Part shown: positions 17,314 to 26,175 of the stretch, piece by piece
Layout: every line of letters starts with the position of its first letter
Position numbering within the stretch: position 1 is the first letter of the stretch
Assembly (NCBI RefSeq): GCF_023746535.1
Contig: NZ_CP098747.1
Location: forward strand, 1,060,364 to 1,124,363
DNA length: 64,000 nucleotides
Origin: Sneathiella marina
GTDB taxonomy: Bacteria > Pseudomonadota > Alphaproteobacteria > Sneathiellales > Sneathiellaceae
Reading direction: 5' to 3'
Notes under the pieces: model-generated
What the model was told of the DNA's origin: nothing
The model's input: the letters and a program-made list of their open reading frames with translations, nothing else
Database searches by the model: none
Made by a program: the position numbers and the translations under genes

Positions 17314-17766
17314 TTAACCCTTCCAGCGCTTTGCAGCCTCAATATCACTTTTCCGTTCCTTCACCCAATCCCGAGCACCGCTTGCGTTTTCCTCTTGTTT
17401 CCAGAAAGGCGCTTTGGTTTTCAGCCAATCCATTAGGAAAGACGCGGCTTCAAACGCCTGCTCGCGATGGGCGGACGCAGTAATGACAAGCACTATGGGC
17501 TCGCCAAGTGCCATGGTTCCAAATCGATGAACAACCAGGCTGGCTTGCAGATCCCATCGGGAATTTGCCTCTTTTTCGATTTTTTCCAACTCTCGTTCCG
17601 TCATTCCGGGATAATGCTCCAAAGTCAGGCTGGTTACATCTGAGCCATCATTAAAATCCCGTACCAAGCCGGTAAAGCTGACAACAGCTCCAATATCTGT
17701 GCGATCCGCAGTCAGCCGCTTAATCTCTTGCCCGGTATCGAATATTTCTGGTTGAACCCGGATCAT
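17314..17766 (-). CDS. moaE: Molybdopterin synthase catalytic subunit
   Basis: MoaE inserts sulfur from MoaD thiocarboxylate into precursor Z (cPMP) to give molybdopterin. The 150-residue protein shows GAVVSFTGLVRDFNDG, LTLEHYPGMTERELEKI, VVHRFGTMALGEPIVLVITASAHREQAF (about residues 97-124) and the Lys-rich active region LKTKAPFWKQE. It begins one base after the moaD stop and is convergent with the Sel1-like gene. It ends a uvrC-pgsA-mobB-moeA-moaD-moaE run. Confidence 0.96.
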   Translation of the reverse strand: MIRVQPEIFDTGQEIKRLTADRTDIGAVVSFTGLVRDFNDGSDVTSLTLEHYPGMTERELEKIEKEANSRWDLQASLVVHRFGTMALGEPIVLVITASAHREQAFEAASFLMDWLKTKAPFWKQEENASGARDWVKERKSDIEAAKRWKG

Positions 17767-17767
17767 T

Positions 17768-18019
17768 TCATCCTCCGGTTACCGGCGGAAAGAAGGCAAC
17801 TTCATCTCCATTTTTCAAGGGGACATTGGTGACAACATATTCCTGATTTACGGCGATACGGACAACGTCCATATCTATAAATGCTTCCTGAAATTGGGGC
17901 CCGCGGGTTTTTATCCAGGCGACGAGGCTATCAACATCATAGATTTCTGCGCTGCATGCGACCGTTTCCTCAGTAATGCCGAGCTTGGTTTTCAACCAGG
18001 CGAAATAGAGAATTCTCAT
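17768..18019 (-). CDS. moaD: Molybdopterin synthase sulfur-carrier subunit
   Basis: The 83-residue ubiquitin-like protein ends in the diagnostic Gly-Gly (FFPPVTGG), which is thiocarboxylated and donates sulfur in molybdopterin synthesis. The start MRILYFAWLKTKLGITEE is typical of MoaD. It overlaps the moeA stop by four bases and is followed after one base by moaE, its partner subunit. Confidence 0.95.
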   Translation of the reverse strand: MRILYFAWLKTKLGITEETVACSAEIYDVDSLVAWIKTRGPQFQEAFIDMDVVRIAVNQEYVVTNVPLKNGDEVAFFPPVTGG

Positions 18020-19272
18020 TTCATTAGCTCCGAGAACGGTAGGAACGTCACCAGGTCTCCTTGATCAATTTTTGTCACTTCGTCTCCTAGTTCGATCAAT
18101 CCATTGGCCCATATCACAGACGATAGCACGCCGGATCCATCTGTATGAAATTTTTCGATCTCGCCGATACCCTGTGATCCGGCGGTATAGCGCGCCCGAA
18201 GCCATTCTGTACGCCCCGGCTTTTTTTGAATGGAGAATGCCGCATGCGCCTGGAAAGACAGGGCAGGTGCGAGAGTAACTCCGCTTAAGGCCGCAACAAG
18301 GGGCCGGACAAATTTCAAGCAACATACCATGGCGGCGATGGGATTGCCCGGAAGCCCAACGAATGCAGCGTCACCAATATGTCCAAGTGCCAGCGGTCGG
18401 CCGGGTTTAATTGCGATGCGCCAAAAATTTAGTTGCCCTGCCTTGAGAAGGGCATTCTTGACGTGATCCTCGTCTCCCATGGAAACACCGCCTGACGTTA
18501 TAACAAGATCATGTGTCTCAGATGCCTTCAATAAAGCTGAGCGAACAATCTCCAGTTCGTCCTTCAGGATACCGAGATCTGTTACCTGACAGCCAAAGCC
18601 GCGTAAAATGGCAGCCAGGATCATTCTGTTGCTGTCAAAAATACTTCCTTCGAATTCCAGGCTGCCCGGATTTATTAATTCATCTCCAGTAGAAAATAAA
18701 GCGACGGTAACGGGCCGAAAAACGGAAATTTCTGATAGCCCGATTGACGCGAGATATCCCACTTCCTGTGGTCGTAGTAACGTTCCTTTTTCTAGCAATA
18801 AGTTGCCCTTTGTGATGTCTTCTCCCGCTTTTCGGCAATTGGCGCCAGGTTTCAAGCCGATCGGAAGCCGGACTTTATCGTTTTCAATCTGGACATCTTC
18901 GATCATCGCGACGCTATCCAAAGATTTCGGCATTACTGCACCTGTCAATATTTTGACAGTGTCCGTCTCCGATACCTCACCTTGGTAAGGCGCTCCCGCT
19001 GCGCTTCTTCCAACCACTGTTCGAAACTGGTGCGGCTTCTTTTCATAATCGCTATAGGCAAATGCATAGCCGTCCACAGCGGAATTATCAGCAGGTGGAA
19101 CGTTTCGTGGTGCATAAATGGTTTCGGCAAGAACTCTGTTGGCACAGTTGGCCAGCAAACAGTTCTCAATTCCAACCGATTGATCAACAGCATTGTGAAT
19201 ACGGCCAAGTGCTTCCTGTGCACTAATCATATCATCGCTGTTTGCGAAACAATCGTTAGCTAGCCGGGGCAT
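18016..19272 (-). CDS. moeA: Molybdopterin molybdenumtransferase
   Basis: MoeA ligates molybdate to adenylylated molybdopterin. The 418-residue protein has domain I (APRNVPPADNSAVDGYAFA), the central segments GEDI and LRPQEVGYLASIGL, the MPT-binding TSGGVSMGDEDHVK, and KPGRPLALGHIGDAAFVGLPGNP (given by its position around residues 287-309). A GGAGGT ribosome-binding site lies 8 bases before the ATG at 19272, so this longer start is preferred over the Met at codon 15. The first codons overlap the end of mobB by 17 bases. Confidence 0.96.
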   Translation of the reverse strand: MPRLANDCFANSDDMISAQEALGRIHNAVDQSVGIENCLLANCANRVLAETIYAPRNVPPADNSAVDGYAFAYSDYEKKPHQFRTVVGRSAAGAPYQGEVSETDTVKILTGAVMPKSLDSVAMIEDVQIENDKVRLPIGLKPGANCRKAGEDITKGNLLLEKGTLLRPQEVGYLASIGLSEISVFRPVTVALFSTGDELINPGSLEFEGSIFDSNRMILAAILRGFGCQVTDLGILKDELEIVRSALLKASETHDLVITSGGVSMGDEDHVKNALLKAGQLNFWRIAIKPGRPLALGHIGDAAFVGLPGNPIAAMVCCLKFVRPLVAALSGVTLAPALSFQAHAAFSIQKKPGRTEWLRARYTAGSQGIGEIEKFHTDGSGVLSSVIWANGLIELGDEVTKIDQGDLVTFLPFSELMK

Positions 19273-19786
19273 CTAAAGCCACCTCCATTTGAAAATGCGA
19301 GACTATAAAATCAGCTATTTCATTTTCGTCATTCAAATTAAGCACCGGTATGCTTGCCTCAAGTTCCCCATTGGGGCAGGCGATGGCGATAATTGTCCCA
19401 TCTAAACCCATCCGGGGGGTCGTGCCACTTTCCTCCCGCCAAACTTCAATTTTTGGAAAATCCTCCGTCTTAAAACCTTCAATCAGCAGCAAATCCACAG
19501 GTACCATTTTCTCAATAAGTTGCTCGAGATGTGCTTCACCTTCGTCCAAATTTTCATGCATCAAAGCCCATCGATTTGCGGAGGAAATCAGAACTTCATG
19601 TGCGCCAGCTTCGCGGTGACGGAACGAGTCTTTGCCGGGCCGGTCAATATCAAATTTGTGATGCGCGTGCTTTATTGTCGAGACAGTGTGACCACGTTGA
19701 ATTAACGCTGGAATAAGGCGCGTTAACAACGTCGTTTTACCGTTTCCGCTCCAACCCGAAATACCTAGAATATTCATATTGTCCAT
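19256..19786 (-). CDS. mobB: MobB: molybdopterin-guanine dinucleotide biosynthesis adaptor GTPase
   Basis: The 176-residue protein has a P-loop in ISGWSGNGKTTLLTRLIPALI, then STIKHAHHKFDIDRPGKDSFRHREAGA, typical of MobB, and LLIEGFKTEDFPKIEVWR. MobB assists MobA in attaching GMP to molybdopterin, forming the bis-MGD type cofactor of DMSO-reductase family enzymes. mobA is not in this window. The start may be the Met at codon 1 or at codon 4 (MNILGISGW). It is followed by moeA, which overlaps it. Confidence 0.93.
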   Translation of the reverse strand: MDNMNILGISGWSGNGKTTLLTRLIPALIQRGHTVSTIKHAHHKFDIDRPGKDSFRHREAGAHEVLISSANRWALMHENLDEGEAHLEQLIEKMVPVDLLLIEGFKTEDFPKIEVWREESGTTPRMGLDGTIIAIACPNGELEASIPVLNLNDENEIADFIVSHFQMEVALDAPAS

Positions 19787-19835
19787 GCCTGTTGGAACTC
19801 GTTCTGATCATACGCAGGAGTTAGAATTAAATCAG

Positions 19836-20399
19836 TTAGGATGCCTCTTCAACCATATGCTTCAGACCAAGCCGTAAATAATCATAGCCTGTCCAAACAG
19901 TCAAAATGCCAGCTATCCACAAAAGAGCTTCACCAACGAGCATTGCATCGAATGTTTCCTGTACAGCTGGTCCGCCAAGTAAGAAACACAATGCCAGTAT
20001 TTGTGACGCAGTTTTCCATTTTGCCAGTTTGCTAACCGGAAGGCCTACCCTAAGCTCAGCCAAGTACTCCCGTAAACCGGAGACCATGATTTCCCGGCAA
20101 AGGATAATAACAGCCGGTATAAGTTCCCAATCGGACACGCGGCCAATGCCAACCAGAAACAGCAAGACTGACGCCACCAGTATTTTGTCAGCCACTGGGT
20201 CCAGGAACTTGCCGAGATTGGATGTTTGCTGATACCGTCGTGCCAGGTATCCATCGAGGAAATCTGTAATTCCAGCCGCTATGAACAGCCCAAGCGGTAA
20301 CCAGCTGGATAAATCTCCCGGTAAAAACATTGAGGCCAATAGCAACGGAATGACAACGATGCGTGACAGGGTGAGTATGTTTGGTAATTTAAAGAGCAT
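19836..20399 (-). CDS. pgsA: CDP-diacylglycerol-glycerol-3-phosphate 3-phosphatidyltransferase
   Basis: PgsA makes phosphatidylglycerol phosphate in the inner membrane. The 187-residue polytopic protein has the CDP-alcohol phosphotransferase signature with its DG, AR, G and two Asp residues in order (DFLDGYLARRYQQTSNLG, then KFLDPVADK). The position downstream of uvrC is widespread among proteobacteria. It lies 49 bases before mobB and 74 bases after uvrC. Confidence 0.95.
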   Translation of the reverse strand: MLFKLPNILTLSRIVVIPLLLASMFLPGDLSSWLPLGLFIAAGITDFLDGYLARRYQQTSNLGKFLDPVADKILVASVLLFLVGIGRVSDWELIPAVIILCREIMVSGLREYLAELRVGLPVSKLAKWKTASQILALCFLLGGPAVQETFDAMLVGEALLWIAGILTVWTGYDYLRLGLKHMVEEAS

Positions 20400-20473
20400 G
20401 CATCGACTGACCTTGCAGGTCCAATAAAAAAGGGCAGTATAAGGCGCTCAATGCAGGAGCGAAAGAGCTGAAA

Positions 20474-22405
20474 TCAGCTTTCTTCATGGAAAAAATTGTA
20501 AATGATAGTTGCTGTTCTTTTGGATATTCCTTCGACAGCCTCCAAATCACTTAATGCCGCCTGTTCAACGCCCTTGGCTGACCCAAATCTATTTAGAAGT
20601 GCCTTTTTGCGTTTGCCTCCGATTCCCGGTATTTCATCCAGGGGGGATCGACCGATAGCCCGTGACCTTTTCGCACGATGGGTAGTAATCGCGAAGTTAT
20701 GCACTTCATCCCGTAGCCGCTGTAAAAAATATAAAGTAGGGTCTTTCTCCGGTAGAGAAAAGGGAGCTTTTCCTGTCATAAAAAAGCGTTCACGCCCTGC
20801 ATTTCTATCCGGCCCCTTCGCTATACCAACTAGCGCCACGTCCTCGACACCTAGTTTGTCGAAGACATCCTGAACAACACTTAATTGACCCTGACCACCG
20901 TCGATAAGAATAAGATCCGGCCATTGTTCTCGAGAGCCAGACGACTCTGGGCCGGCCTTTTCCGGATCTTCTTTTTGCAGCCGGATAAATCGCCGTGTAA
21001 GTACTTCCCGCATCATCCCGTAGTCATCTCCGGGAGCTAACTGATTATCTTTGATGTTGAACTTACGATAGGCTTTTTTCTCAAATCCCTCTGGGCCGGC
21101 GACGATCATGGCACCGGTGGAATGCGTGCCGGAAATATGGCTGTTATCATAGACTTCTATTCTTTTTGGCGGGGCGGGAAGATCGAACACGGTGGCGATA
21201 CCTTCCAGATGTTTTCGCTGTGTTGCATTTTCCGCCATGCGACGTGCAAGGGCTCCTTTTGCATTTAAGACCGCATGGTCTACCAGTCCTCTATTTAACC
21301 CGCGTTTCGGTGTCTGGATTTTTACAGTGTGTTCCGCTGCAATAGAGAGGGCATCTCCGATGAGATCGGCATCTGCCAGGTCATGACTTGTCCAGATACG
21401 CCGAGGGGCTGGGCGACCATCATAAAACTGGCCAATAAAGGCACTTAGGATATCGGCTGGTTCATCTTCTTTTGTATGGGAAGGGTAATGTGCTCGATTG
21501 CCGAAATTTTGACCGGACCGGATAAAAAATACCTGAACGCAAGTTTGCCCACCTTCCTGATGCGCGGCGACAACATCAACTTCATCCACTTTTGGAAGGT
21601 TGATAGTTTGCTTGGATTGTATATGTGCCATGGCTTTCAGTCGATCCCGCAGCACAGCGGCTTGTTCAAAATCGAGGTCGTCGCTTGCCGTTTGCATCCT
21701 GTCGGCGAGCTTCTTTTGCAGACTATGGCTACGCCCAGACAGAAACGATCGAGCTTCGTCAACAACCGTTAGGTAATCCGTACGGCTAATCAGATCAACA
21801 CATGGACCGGCGCATCGTTTGATTTGATATTGAAGGCAAGGACGCGTTCTGTTTTGAAATTCTGAATCCGAGCAAGAGCGCAACGGGAACAAGCGTTGGA
21901 AAGTTGCCAAAGTCTCGTTTACAGCGCCAGCTGAGGCAAAGGGGCCATAATATTCCCCTTTTCTGGAACGGGCTCCCCGATGCTTGGTGATTTGGGGCCA
22001 TTCGTGATCACCGGTGATCAAAATATACGGAAAGGATTTGTCATCCCGAAGAATTATATTGTAGCGCGGCTTTAATTTTTTTATCAGGTTGGCTTCCAGC
22101 AGCAGGGCTTCAACTTCCGTGTGCGTAGAAACAAATTCCATCGATCGCGTCAGCGATACCATCCGCATGATACGGCTCGATTGGCCAGCTGTTTTAATGT
22201 AACTGCTTACCCGCTTTTTCAGGTTTTTGGCTTTGCCGACATACAAGATGGCGCCACCTTGATCTATCATACGATAGACGCCAGGTGAGGAAGGTAGATT
22301 TTTCAATACCTTTTGGATGATATCCGCACCGCGCCGAAAGGGCGATTCGGTCAACTCGCCGGTCGATTCTATGTTTTCTGAAGCCAAATCTGACATATGA
22401 GCCAT
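20474..22405 (-). CDS. uvrC: UvrABC excinuclease subunit C
   Basis: UvrC makes the 3' and 5' incisions in nucleotide-excision repair. The 643-residue protein has an N-terminal GIY-YIG nuclease (SSPGVYRMIDQGGAILYVGKAKNLKKRVSSY, about residues 38-68), a UVR motif (LADRMQTASDDLDFEQAAVLRDRL), the RNase H-like nuclease domain (RIEVYDNSHISGTH, DLILIDGGQGQL) and two C-terminal helix-hairpin-helix motifs (LDEIPGIGGKRKKALLNRFG, then LEAVEGISKRTATIIY). It precedes pgsA. uvrB also occurs in this window but about 4.6 kb away. Confidence 0.97.
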   Translation of the reverse strand: MAHMSDLASENIESTGELTESPFRRGADIIQKVLKNLPSSPGVYRMIDQGGAILYVGKAKNLKKRVSSYIKTAGQSSRIMRMVSLTRSMEFVSTHTEVEALLLEANLIKKLKPRYNIILRDDKSFPYILITGDHEWPQITKHRGARSRKGEYYGPFASAGAVNETLATFQRLFPLRSCSDSEFQNRTRPCLQYQIKRCAGPCVDLISRTDYLTVVDEARSFLSGRSHSLQKKLADRMQTASDDLDFEQAAVLRDRLKAMAHIQSKQTINLPKVDEVDVVAAHQEGGQTCVQVFFIRSGQNFGNRAHYPSHTKEDEPADILSAFIGQFYDGRPAPRRIWTSHDLADADLIGDALSIAAEHTVKIQTPKRGLNRGLVDHAVLNAKGALARRMAENATQRKHLEGIATVFDLPAPPKRIEVYDNSHISGTHSTGAMIVAGPEGFEKKAYRKFNIKDNQLAPGDDYGMMREVLTRRFIRLQKEDPEKAGPESSGSREQWPDLILIDGGQGQLSVVQDVFDKLGVEDVALVGIAKGPDRNAGRERFFMTGKAPFSLPEKDPTLYFLQRLRDEVHNFAITTHRAKRSRAIGRSPLDEIPGIGGKRKKALLNRFGSAKGVEQAALSDLEAVEGISKRTATIIYNFFHEES

Positions 22406-22809
22406 TTATGCGGTTAAGAGTTACGGAAACTATCTAATACTATGATCAATAAAATACCCTAACTGCCTTATAAAAAAAGAACATTAGTGAATTTATGATT
22501 TCGTATGATTTTTATTTTAACAGATTTTTTACACTATCCACCAAACCTGTGGAAAACTTTGTGGGTAAGCCGCTTACATAACCCTGTAGGTCACAAGAAA
22601 CCTAGCCTTCGACGGGTCTGCCTATTTTTTAGGCAAATTTGTAATTCATTGATTTTGTTTAGCTTTTTAAATGTCAAGCGTGAGACTGCTAGATTTTCAC
22701 TATTATTCAAGATCATGACAGTTTGATTAAGGCACGATCAAGTCAATGTGCACAACTGGCTGTGGGATTCAACATATTTTGGACCAAATTAGATGAAAAC
22801 ACGTTGATT
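22406..22809. other. AT-rich intergenic region between uvrC and folB
   Basis: This stretch of about 400 bases has no convincing gene. It holds a short hairpin GCCT-ATTTTTT-AGGC near 22620 and a TGTGGAAAAC sequence near 22550 that only loosely resembles a DnaA box. It probably contains the uvrC promoter on the minus strand and the end of the folB transcript. Confidence 0.5.
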
Positions 22810-23223
22810 TTATTGCTTGCCACGGATGATTTCCACGCCAACACTAGTGGTATTTTCTATGGCTTTGAGTTTTTCAATTTTCACTTTAACCAAACTAACT
22901 CGTTCATAGTTAAGGCAGATTACCGCTACTTTTTCCGCCAGTGTTTCAACCAGATTGACATGCTCACGTGTTGCAAGATCCACAACAGCAGAAGCTATTG
23001 TCTGATAGCATACCACGTTATGATAATCATCGGCGACAGGCACCCGACTATCGTCAACAGTCATCTCGATGGAAACCCGAACCGGCTGCGGTGTTGTCTT
23101 TTCGTGAGCAAAGACGCCAATGAGCATATTAATCAGCAGATCATTGATAAAAACAGTATGCGATGCAGTCGGATGCGTAACCCGAAATGGATGATGGAAT
23201 TTCGCGGTTTCCGATTTAGCCAT
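22810..23223 (-). CDS. folB: Dihydroneopterin aldolase-like protein
   Basis: The 137-residue product matches the FolB tunnelling fold: FINDLLINMLIGVFAHEKTTPQPVRVSIEM, then DDYHNVVCYQTIASAVVDLA, HVNLVETLAEKVAVICLNY and VKVKIEKLKAI. FolB cleaves dihydroneopterin in folate synthesis. The open frame runs upstream to 23292, but the ATG at 23223 has a GGAAGGGGA ribosome-binding site and matches the family start. It overlaps the preceding reductase gene by eight bases, so the two pterin-related genes are coupled. Confidence 0.9.
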   Translation of the reverse strand: MAKSETAKFHHPFRVTHPTASHTVFINDLLINMLIGVFAHEKTTPQPVRVSIEMTVDDSRVPVADDYHNVVCYQTIASAVVDLATREHVNLVETLAEKVAVICLNYERVSLVKVKIEKLKAIENTTSVGVEIIRGKQ

Positions 23224-23974
23224 TATGTTCCCCTTCCATCGCGATCTTTGCGGTCGGCAAATGTTGTCCACCATCAAGCGCAATAAACTCACCTGTCATT
23301 GAAGGCGATTCCAAAATAAAATGAACTGCTCTCGCAATTTCCTCTGGTAACGGCCCATATCCTAAAGGCACAGATGCTTGTTGCTGTTTAAATTGCGCCG
23401 TTGATTGTCTTGTGTTGGCCAGAGTTGGGCCGGGACCGATTGCATTAACTCGAATTTTCGGCGCCATGGACATGGCCATTGTTTGTGTCAGTGTCCATAA
23501 ACCGGCTTTGCTCAGCGTGTAAGATAAGAATTCAGGGCGCAGGTTAAAAACCCGCTGATCAATGATATTGACTATGTTGCCCTGGAGACTATCAGGCAAT
23601 TGATTGAAAAAGCTTTGTGACAATAGGGCGGGTGCCATGAGATTTGATTTGAGGTGAGCATCAAAACTGCTGGCGGTAAAATCGAATATATTATCCATCT
23701 CGAAGCGTGCCGCATTATTGACGAGGCATAAAAGCGGTCCAATTTCCGCAGATGCTTTCGGTATCAATTCTAACACGGCTGCCGGCTCACTCAAATCTGC
23801 TTTGAAAAGGGCAACACAGGCTCCGAGAGCTTCAAGTTCCGCCTTGGTTTTTTCCGCTGCATCTCGTGAGGTGTTGAAATGAAGTGCTATATTCCAACCG
23901 GTTTTTGCAAAAGATAAGGCAATCGAACGCCCAATGCGTTGGCTGGCGCCGGTTATTAATACACTTTTTGACAT
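23216..23974 (-). CDS. FolM-like short-chain dehydrogenase (putative dihydromonapterin/dihydrofolate reductase)
   Basis: The 252-residue SDR has the nucleotide-binding GASQRIGRSIALSF, where an Arg after the Gln is typical of pteridine-type reductases, the NNAARF segment, and the catalytic YTLSK. DQRVFNLRPEFLSYTLSKAGLW and MAPKIRVNAIGPGPTL are typical of FolM/PTR1-like enzymes. Overlap with folB strengthens a pterin role. Family assignment as SDR is certain; the substrate is inferred. Confidence 0.85.
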   Translation of the reverse strand: MSKSVLITGASQRIGRSIALSFAKTGWNIALHFNTSRDAAEKTKAELEALGACVALFKADLSEPAAVLELIPKASAEIGPLLCLVNNAARFEMDNIFDFTASSFDAHLKSNLMAPALLSQSFFNQLPDSLQGNIVNIIDQRVFNLRPEFLSYTLSKAGLWTLTQTMAMSMAPKIRVNAIGPGPTLANTRQSTAQFKQQQASVPLGYGPLPEEIARAVHFILESPSMTGEFIALDGGQHLPTAKIAMEGEHNG

Positions 23975-23998
23975 TTGAAGTGACGTTCCGCAGATCGA

Positions 23999-24970
23999 TT
24001 ATAAAGAAGCAGTATAGACCCCAGACATACCATAAAATTGTGTGGTGATATAGGCGACATACGCTACACAGAAAACGCCGCCTATAATTCGTCCAATGGG
24101 TTTTTTCGACAGAAAAATCGGGAGCATAAGTAAGGACACAAAAAGCATGACCCATAAATCAAAATGAAGAATTTGAGCCGGTGCAGTTAAAGGTTCAATC
24201 ATCGCTGTCACGCCGATTATGCCAGTAATGTTAAACAGGTTTGATCCAAGAACATTACCGATGGCGACGTCACCATGACGACGGACAGCGGCAATTATAG
24301 ATGTTGCGAGTTCTGGCAATGAAGTACCCAATGCAACAAGCGTAAGGCCGATTATTTCATCTGACACACCTGCGACAGTCGCAATGGTTACTGCGCCATG
24401 AACCAGTAATCGGGATCCAAGTACCAACCCGCCTAAGCCCAAAAGGATAAACAGAAGGCTTATCCATACGCTCTTGGGCATATTTTGCTCGTATTCCTCC
24501 AGCGCCTCTTCCGCCCCTTCATCGCCTTCTTTTCGGGCTCTAAGGTAAGAACGTAATATAACGGCGATAAGCAGTCCAAGCAGGATAGCGCCTTTCCATA
24601 AGTCGATCATTCCATTCCAGGCAAGAACCATAAACAGGATTGATCCAGCGACCATAACTAGGCTGTCCCTTAATGCAGAACGATTGTCGCAGACAATGGG
24701 GTAGATTAGGGCCGGTATTCCAAGAACCAATAGTACATTGGCAATATTACTACCGACCACGTTACCGATGGCAATACCAGGTGCACCGTCCAAGGCGGCC
24801 TGAATGCAGACAACAAGTTCTGGTGCAGATGTACCGAAGGCGACGATCGTAAAACCAATGACAAGTTTGGAGATGCCCATCTGTTCAGCCAGTGCGACAG
24901 AACCTCTGACAAGAAGTTCACCGCAGACAAGAAGTATCACTAAGCCGGCGGCCACTTGAAAATACATCAT
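23999..24970 (-). CDS. Calcium/sodium antiporter (CaCA, YrbG-type)
   Basis: The 323-residue polytopic protein has the two duplicated alpha-repeats of the CaCA family: IVAFGTSAPELVVCIQAAL followed by GNVVGSNIANVLL, and LVALGTSLPELATSIIAAV followed by GNVLGSNLFNITG. An acidic cytoplasmic loop (EGDEGAEEALEEYEQ) separates the halves. These exchangers expel Ca2+ or similar cations using Na+ or H+. It lies 24 bases upstream of the FolM-like gene, so it may share its transcript. Confidence 0.94.
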   Translation of the reverse strand: MMYFQVAAGLVILLVCGELLVRGSVALAEQMGISKLVIGFTIVAFGTSAPELVVCIQAALDGAPGIAIGNVVGSNIANVLLVLGIPALIYPIVCDNRSALRDSLVMVAGSILFMVLAWNGMIDLWKGAILLGLLIAVILRSYLRARKEGDEGAEEALEEYEQNMPKSVWISLLFILLGLGGLVLGSRLLVHGAVTIATVAGVSDEIIGLTLVALGTSLPELATSIIAAVRRHGDVAIGNVLGSNLFNITGIIGVTAMIEPLTAPAQILHFDLWVMLFVSLLMLPIFLSKKPIGRIIGGVFCVAYVAYITTQFYGMSGVYTASL

Positions 24971-25151
24971 AAAATGTAAATGTCCTGTGGGTTCATCCGG
25001 ATTTCTTTCTTCCTGTTTCGCTGTTTAGAAGTGGTGATCTGATGTTATATAGACATGGAGCACCAACAGTAAAAGAGTTATGCTAAATAAAACCGTATAG
25101 AATTGGCTCTCCTGTGGCGCATTTGCAAATGCGATGAGCTTTCAAAACCAT

Positions 25152-26081
25152 TTAATATTTTTTCTCTACTGAATAACCTTTTGCCCGCAAAAGAGCCAAA
25201 ACTCCGTTTTCACCCGGCAAATGTAAGGCGCCAATGCCAACAAAAGCGCTGCCTTGCTTAAGTGCGGGCAGCATTCGCTCAACCATGCGCCGATTACGTT
25301 CATCAACCAATTTTTCTGATATCAAATAGTTTAGGCCTTCGCTGGCAGAAGCGAGCGCTTCTTCCAGATCGCAAGCAATCCAGCCGGTATTTCCCGACAA
25401 GTAATATGAAGTAATTGTTTCGAGCTCTTCCTCCAAACGAGCATGTTCGAGGATACTTTGATCCAAATACTCGAGCTGGATTTCCACAGGTGTACTATCA
25501 AAAACGTTCAGCTGTTCCTTATTGGTTTCAAGAGCAAGTACAGTTTTTCCTGCATTTATTGCCGATTTCTCAAGCTCTTTATCCAATAGAGCCATTTTAG
25601 GAGCATTGCCTTCCAATGCGGGTGGGGGTTGGCTGATTATCGCTGCGGCCGCCCATATTTTTACGCGATTTAGAGTTTGTGCATCTAATCCGTACGGTGC
25701 AGCAATTCCAGCCAGTTTTTTGAATCGCTCAGGACCAATTGCCGCTCTTAAACTCTGCCCTTGTGGTAAGAGCATCATTGCCTGGCTGCGGGCCATATCC
25801 TCATTCTTCAATGAAGTCTCAAAGACGGCAGTATGTGATGAGTTGAATGCCTGCATGATGACACCAGGGAGATGAAGTATACGGGGATCTTTGGAATGCA
25901 TGGTGCCAAAAATATAGTTTGGAGGAGCCCCCTCGCGCATTACCTTCCAAAGCCGCCCCTTGTCATAGGGTCTCGCCTCACAATTTTCCGGAGCATCGAC
26001 TTTTGCGACGGCATTTTGAGAAAACACCGAAATTAATAGTAGCGCCGCCAGGCCAAATAGAAGTTTTGAAATTTCTTTCAT
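25152..26081 (-). CDS. TraB/GumN family (DUF399-like) secreted protein
   Basis: The 309-residue protein begins with a signal peptide (KLLFGLAALLLISVFSQNAVA). The conserved TraB/GumN features are a GxxH-like motif early on (NYIFGTMHSKDPRI), an AVFET segment, a LDKELEKSAINAGKTVLALET region and a late GSAFVGIGALHLPGENGVLALLRAKGY (given by its position near the C-terminus). Members are thought to be metalloprotease-like or Tiki-like; the biochemistry here is unknown. Divergent from modA. Confidence 0.88.
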   Translation of the reverse strand: MKEISKLLFGLAALLLISVFSQNAVAKVDAPENCEARPYDKGRLWKVMREGAPPNYIFGTMHSKDPRILHLPGVIMQAFNSSHTAVFETSLKNEDMARSQAMMLLPQGQSLRAAIGPERFKKLAGIAAPYGLDAQTLNRVKIWAAAAIISQPPPALEGNAPKMALLDKELEKSAINAGKTVLALETNKEQLNVFDSTPVEIQLEYLDQSILEHARLEEELETITSYYLSGNTGWIACDLEEALASASEGLNYLISEKLVDERNRRMVERMLPALKQGSAFVGIGALHLPGENGVLALLRAKGYSVEKKY

Positions 26082-26175
26082 ATGAGTTCTCTTTGATTGC
26101 GAAAACTTAAGATTAGCGGCACAGTAACATACAATAGGAGATTTAGACGAATTAGCATTTATGTGGGGGAATGGA

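Noticed and set aside
22540-22570. DnaA boxes or a replication origin in the uvrC-folB gap
   Set aside because: Only one loose match (TGTGGAAAAC) occurs, with no cluster of boxes and no origin-type neighbours.
22723-23286. Plus-strand frame antisense to folB
   Set aside because: It reads through folB in the opposite direction, has atypical composition and no recognisable domain; folB on the minus strand explains the sequence.
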